Source of the DNA: Brassica napus
Taxonomy: Eukaryota; Streptophyta; Magnoliopsida; Brassicales; Brassicaceae
Reading direction: 5' to 3'
DNA: 64,000 nt
NCBI RefSeq assembly: GCF_020379485.1
Contig: NC_063444.1
Coordinates: 1,002,652-1,066,651 of the forward strand
Made by a program: the position numbers and the translations under genes. The stretch's first letter is position 1. Each line of letters begins with the position of its first letter. This document shows positions 59,034-64,000 of this stretch, piece after piece. Under the pieces are notes generated by a model. That model was given only the letters and a program-made list of their open reading frames with translations, was not told the DNA's origin and made no database searches.

Positions 59034-62000
59034 CTAGAGCTTCTTGTGGAACTCATAAATCAGCACAGCTACCCTTTGTGACTCGTCGGGAATGATTGAT
59101 GGAGTGATAGTACTACAACTTTCTGGCCCATAGAGCGCATGAGTACACATCAACAAACAAGCAGTCAAGGCCGCTTCTGCGGGGTTGGTGTTGTGCACCA
59201 TACCTTTTACTGTCTCAACAGCGAGGGCCGTCTCCAGATAGTCAGGCAAGCAACCACAGTGTTTCAGCAAGCATGGGAACATTTCACATAGGGGGGCAAC
59301 CTCCTTGGTTAAAACGTTTGCGTTCGTAACCTCCGGATTGCAATCAAGAACATATATTTTTCCTGCATTGAAATCAACGGAAATTCCGACCCAGTGTTTT
59401 CGGCTCAGGGAGAGAGGCATGTAGAACCGTGAGGCAGCAGTGTTAGAATTCAAACTCTTCACCACCATATCGACGAGGGCCTTTGTGAATATATACGGAG
59501 TTCCGGACTTTGCTCTCCTGAACTTTTGAAAGTTCCTAGCCAACAAAACTTGAAGTCCACTATCCAGGAAAACAGGAGAGGAATGTGAGGTACCACAAAT
59601 TTTGTTGTTCACAGATGCAGAAACTACCCTCAGAAGAATGTCCATAACCTGTAAACAGCAGGACACTGGTGATCCAAAATGGGTAGAAAGATTAATTCAC
59701 TATAAGTTTGAAATCTAACGTTACATACTCTGCCTGGGAGAAACCGGTTTCTTTCTCCAATGTCCGTGATGTCCTTCCCCGTGACGGATAGGCCAGCGAC
59801 GTTTATAACGCTGAAAGGAAAACATTTTCCAAAACGTCAGTCATTTTTACCACAGTTTTAATAATAACAAAAAAATACCAATAACAGTAATACATTATAA
59901 AGGTTCATACCAATGATTCTTGAGTAGAATCTTCAGACGGCTATACTTTTCATGAATAACTCCTACATCATAAGCACCATTACCAAAAATCTGGCCTTCT
60001 CTCGCACGGTTAAGTAACGCAGTTCCACATTGGTAGTCGGTGAGCAACTGAGGTGGGACGGTGCGTATGCGCTTGCTCTTACGGCACAGTAATGCCTCTC
60101 CTCCATCTACTACAACCTCTCCATTGCCTTTCCCACCACCCTGATCTTCGTTCTCTCCCATCTCATCATCATCTTCATGAGGATGTTCGCGAAGCTCCTG
60201 AGTTAGGCCAAGTGAGAATGACGGAACCTGCAGTCGAATACAATATACAACACATAGTAGCAGCCGTCAAACAATAACATAGAAACAAAGTAATAATTGA
60301 ATGAAATATGGGAGGAGAGGATGTGATCATACAATTGGATCAACCTGTTGTTCCGTCTGGCTATGACCAGACCTCGATGATTGATCTTCCACGGACTTTC
60401 CCCCTTTTCCATTCGAATGCATGTTAGACAGATGCTTGTGGATAGATTCAGGTTGAACATGCACCTAAGCGAACCGGGGTTCATAACAGATGGACAAATT
60501 GACCGTTAAAAATACATTATTGAATTTTGAATACGCAAATACTAAAAGAAATTGCTTGCTAAAAAGGTATGTTGATAAAATTTTAATTTACAACTTATGT
60601 ATATGAAGACGCGTTATTTATAATTTTGGGGGAAAAATGATATCTGATAGTGGAGACGTATCATGTCGATACTGAACACAATGTGGTAATATAAAAGACG
60701 CCTAAGAAGTTTATAAAGGCATGAACGAATTTCAAAACTTACCGCCTCGTTCTCCATCATTTGATTTCCACTGTTGTGGTCATCCGCAGCTCCATCGAAA
60801 GGGTTGACCGATTTTTGGGAGCATGATTTACCAGGTGATCCCTGAAATGACAACATTAACACGTTCACAGGCCGTATATATACATCCAGCTAATAAGGAA
60901 TGTAAATTTGGTAATGCGTTGTTCAATATCCGGATATAAACTACGTATTCACGATATATATATAGGGTTCCGGATATTTAACTATCCCAAATTGACTTCC
61001 CAACAGTTTACTTAACATGGAGAACCACATAGAGAGTAAATAACTAAAGTGTGAGGATTACCACTTACCGGGCATTCGTTTTCTGCAGCAGGTGGCGTTG
61101 AGTAATGACTAATGTTTTCCATCACATTTTCGATTATCTCATCATTATCATCAAGAGGAATGGGAGTCGTCTTTGAAGGAACACCTTCCACTCCCGGTTC
61201 TTCACCCGCTGCAGTTGAGTTTGGATGCGCAAAAGCTGATTGTGTATGTAAAGTCGGCATAAATTTCATCATCTCAGTCTTGAAAGACTGCAACATTCCT
61301 TCAACTATTGCAATAACCTTATTTTCACATCCAACAGACTGGGCAGACACCTCTTTAACTGAAGAAACAACATCAGCAATATTCCCATCGATCCTGTTTA
61401 CCTCCGGTCGCAGTATGGCATTTACAATAGACGTTATTCTGATATCGCCTTCCAAGCAAACTGGTGGAGCTTTATCCTTTCTCGGAATTCCTTTCTTTTT
61501 CCCTGCTGTTTTAGCCTTCTCACGCATTCTTTCCACATCAGCTTTTGTTACCCCTCCTCTGAACATATCTTTTGTAAAGATATGGTTATCGTTTATGCAA
61601 CAAAGCATAAACGATACTTTTGCGTCATCAACTTCATCGGACCATACAAGCACAGACTCGTCCACCGGCCTAGCTGGGTCTTGAGGTATTATACTCCGCA
61701 CCATAACCTAACATACCAATAAACGACGAAACAACATTAAAGCTAATATAGTAATTAATTCATATCCTACATAAGTGGACTATACAAGTGGGGACCATAC
61801 CTCTTCTTTCTTGTCAACTTCGCGAGCATGTGCAGGACTTAAAGTCTTCTTCTTTGTCTTCCTTGTACTGCGATCAACATCATCTTCATCGCTATCAGAC
61901 TCAGATGAGGAACAAGACTCTTGCACTACTTCCGTGAGCGAAGGAACAGCTTCGACAATTACGAGCTGCAAGGCGAAAGCAAAGCCTTTGAGAGCTACTG

Positions 62001-62709
62001 AATTTTGGGACAGGGAGATCTCATCCTTTTTTTTGATACTAGTCATCAACATATCAAATGCTAACCGACCCCAAGGGAAAGAAAAGAATTCGTCGATGTC
62101 CTCAAGCAACTCAGCGTGTTCCTTCAACATCTTCATCTTCAGATTAGTAGATAACAAAACAGATGATACAATTGCCAGACAGGCCAATTTTATCCGGATA
62201 TCTTTGTCGGTGACGGTTTTTTTTCGCAGCATCTTAACCGCCTTCGACACACGCAGCTCTTCGACACTTCCGAAGAGCTCAGGCCAGTAGGGTTTGTCGT
62301 TAATCTTTTTCTTCTTCTTCAGCTTCTGTTTTTTGGGAAACTCGCCACATGGAAGACCGGTGACGATAGCAAACTCTCGGAGGGAAAATCTTATGGGCTT
62401 CCCAGCAAATCGGAACCAAGCTTCATATTTCTTCTCAACTTTAAGTTGCCTGGAAAGAAGGAATCGGGCAAATCTACCTGAGAAGCCGGGTTTGTCACCA
62501 ATATCGACTAGCTTACCAAAGGAAGATTGTCGGATAAACTGAATCTCCTCTTCATCGAGAGCACTCAAAATGGAGTTAATTGCGCGAGAAGACTGGTATG
62601 TAAGAACCCTAACTCCCACGGGCTCCTCGCCGTCGGCGAACATCATACCAGGCAGATTCATCCTCGTTTCTTCGACTTGATCTTCAGGAAATTGAACAGA
62701 CGGATTCAT
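59034..62709 (-). CDS. DUF1985-ULP1-like protein with altered catalytic site
   Basis: Seven exons on the minus strand join without a break: 62709-61801, 61707-61069, 60841-60743, 60464-60333, 60227-59911, 59810-59729 and 59648-59034, giving 930 residues. The ATG at 62707-62709 is used. The DUF1985 domain (about 30-200) has WFRFAGKPIRFSLREFAIVT and FPWGRLAFDML. An acidic Ser-Asp linker, a KKK-rich patch and low-complexity exons follow, then a ULP1-like C-terminus with His811 (RKHWVG) and Asp828 (VLDCNP). The Asp-Cys-Gly nucleophile motif is replaced by NPAEAALTA, so protease activity is unlikely. The gene is diverged from the one at 49330, so this is an independent insertion and not a local copy. 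No transposase or inverted ends are found nearby. Confidence 0.75.
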
Positions 62710-63126
62710 CGCCTTGGAATTTTGTAGTGAAATTTTTTGGGGAAGGTGAACAGAACGTGACAAAGATCTGTGAAAGACGAAAAGCCAATGAAAGAAGAAA
62801 AAGAAACAATAAAATTCTTTGAAAATGTCGGAAAGTTTATTCAGTAACAGTTGTCACGCGCATAATCATTAATTGCAAGGGAGTTTTACCGGCTAGCTCT
62901 GCGGTGTGTCAGACCCAAAAACTTTTTTAGCCTAAACCCTAGGTATCAATATTTTATGATAATAGGCCTATTTTCGTCATTATGAAAATGTGAACAGAAG
63001 CATAACCATTTACCTAATATAATAAGTTAACGTAGTCATACGATGCAAAAACCCTAAATTTTATGTAACTATTAAGATGGGCTTAAGACAACAAAAAAGA
63101 CAAATGTTGTTTCGGTTGCTCATCTC
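62710..63126. other. Junction between transposon DNA and the RRM pseudogene
   Basis: Short AT-rich stretch with no gene. It must contain the promoter of the minus-strand ULP-like gene and the right boundary of its element, which I cannot place. Confidence 0.4.
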
Positions 63127-63926
63127 ATGGAAAGGAAGCTTGTGGTTTTTCTTTGCTCAATCGCATTGATATTTTTTATATGTTTTTGATTTTGTGAACT
63201 TTTGAATGATTACTTGTAGGTGTTAAGATTACATGTCCAAGTTCGGTGACTTTGAGGATTGCATCGTCATGAAGGTGTTTTGCTTTTCAATTACGAGTCA
63301 TCATCTGAAAAACTTGTTTTTGTGTGTTTAGGATCGATCAACTGGAAGATCTCGTGGCTTTGGATACGTCACCTTTGCTTCATCTCAAGATGCTTCTTCC
63401 ATTGGCATAACTGTGATGAGTGCTTTGTAGGAAGGACGCTCTGAAATGTGAACATGTTTTGGGGAACAGAATCTTGGAAGTCAAAGTTGCTACACCAAAG
63501 GTTAGTAGTTTCCATATGGCTTATGTTCTTTTATTCAAAAGGGGTTGGTTATGTTTCATAACTTATGTTAATTGTGACAGGAAGAGATGAGACAGCCTGC
63601 CAAAAAGGCGACAAGGATCTTTGTTGAGAGGTATGGTGAAATCACTGACCTGTACATGCCTAAGGTGAAATCTATCCTACTTATTTAATTGCATTTCTTA
63701 TAATACTTTGAAGATTTTGTGGTCACATCTTTAGCTTGGTGTGTCTCCTGGATTTGATAGAGTTACACTGAGAACATTTGGTGAACATGTTTGCACATTC
63801 ATCTTTTTGTTGTTAACAGGACCCAAAGAGAAGTGGACATAGAGGTTTCGGGTTCGCTACCTTTGCTGAAAACGGTGTTGCAGATCGTGTATCCCGGAGA
63901 TCTCATGAAATCTGTGGACAAGAGGT
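63127..63926 (+). pseudogene. Three-RRM RNA-binding protein pseudogene (At4g36960-like)
   Basis: Pieces of an hnRNP-like protein lie in order on the plus strand: MERKLVV (from 63127), KFGDFEDCIVMK (about 63240-63271), DRSTGRSRGFGYVTFASSQD (from about 63332), LGNRILEVKVATPK (to 63500), EEMRQPAKKATRIFVERYGE (63581-63663) and PKRSGHRGFGFATFAENGVA to ICGQE (about 63822-63925). Lesions are multiple. The first RRM lost its N-terminal strand and one base before KFGD. About 38 extra bases with an in-frame stop lie after SSQD. RRM2 lost roughly 16 residues (VARIPSS..-type) and its second half. The exons between RRM2 and RRM3 are absent. The gene runs off the window. Its place restores the order of At4g36960. 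Confidence 0.82.
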
Positions 63927-64000
63927 AAATAAAAAAAGCTTTGTAGTTGAGGATTTGATTCTTATGCTTTTTGATTAAAAATCTCTACTTAGTTGGGATA

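Noticed and set aside
57060..62900. A second complete Mutator-like element around the ULP-like gene
   Set aside because: No transposase frame, no inverted ends like those at 48702 and 56786, and no target duplication could be found.

Overview
The window is nuclear DNA of a Brassicaceae plant, most likely Brassica or a near relative with a triplicated genome. It is AT-rich with long intergenic spaces. Its genes lie in the order of Arabidopsis thaliana At4g36880 to At4g36960: CP1 cysteine protease (first exon only, at the window edge), IRX14, RAP2.10, CBSX1, APETALA2, SPATULA, MAPKKK21 and a three-RRM RNA-binding gene. All identifications are recalled from protein motifs and gene order; no database was searched. 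NAPRT1 and its small neighbour, expected between SPATULA and MAPKKK21, are not seen, and the CBSX1 and RRM genes are clearly decayed. This is the pattern expected of one fractionated subgenome.

Layout. 1-690: CP1 exon 1 (minus). 3735-5936: IRX14 (minus, 3 exons). 6-13.9 kb: spacer with a 450-bp poly(A) retroposon, a Stowaway-like MITE, a hAT-like element and an Emigrant/pogo MITE. 14017-14604: RAP2.10. 16.2-18.3 kb: CBSX1 pseudogene carrying a three-LTR TRIM. 24269-26403: APETALA2 with 10 exons and an intact miR172 site. 26.4-39.8 kb: spacer with MITEs, several tiny poly(A) insertions flanked by target duplications, and a patch of gene fragments led by a TRM7/FtsJ methyltransferase piece. 39854-41562: SPATULA, 7 exons. 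43663-44727: MAPKKK21, with a Helitron end abutting its TATA box. 46.7-47.3 kb: a DnaJ (ATJ2/ATJ3-type) gene fragment.

The right-hand 15 kb is dominated by transposon genes. A Mutator-like element at 48702-56786 has degenerate inverted ends and a possible 9-bp target duplication. It carries an apparently intact MuDR-type transposase plus passengers: a DUF1985-ULP1 SUMO-protease-like gene with a full His-Asp-Cys triad and a GRF zinc-finger gene. Beside it (59034-62709, minus) is a second, diverged but open DUF1985-ULP1 gene whose catalytic Cys region is replaced. The RRM pseudogene resumes collinearity at 63127.

The retained host genes are developmental regulators (AP2, SPT, RAP2.10), a xylan synthesis enzyme (IRX14) and a stress kinase (MAPKKK21). 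They are not a pathway; they are together through ancestral gene order. The most unusual points are the repeated micro-insertions with target-site duplications, the paired ULP genes with and without catalytic residues, and the Helitron placed at the MAPKKK21 TATA box.
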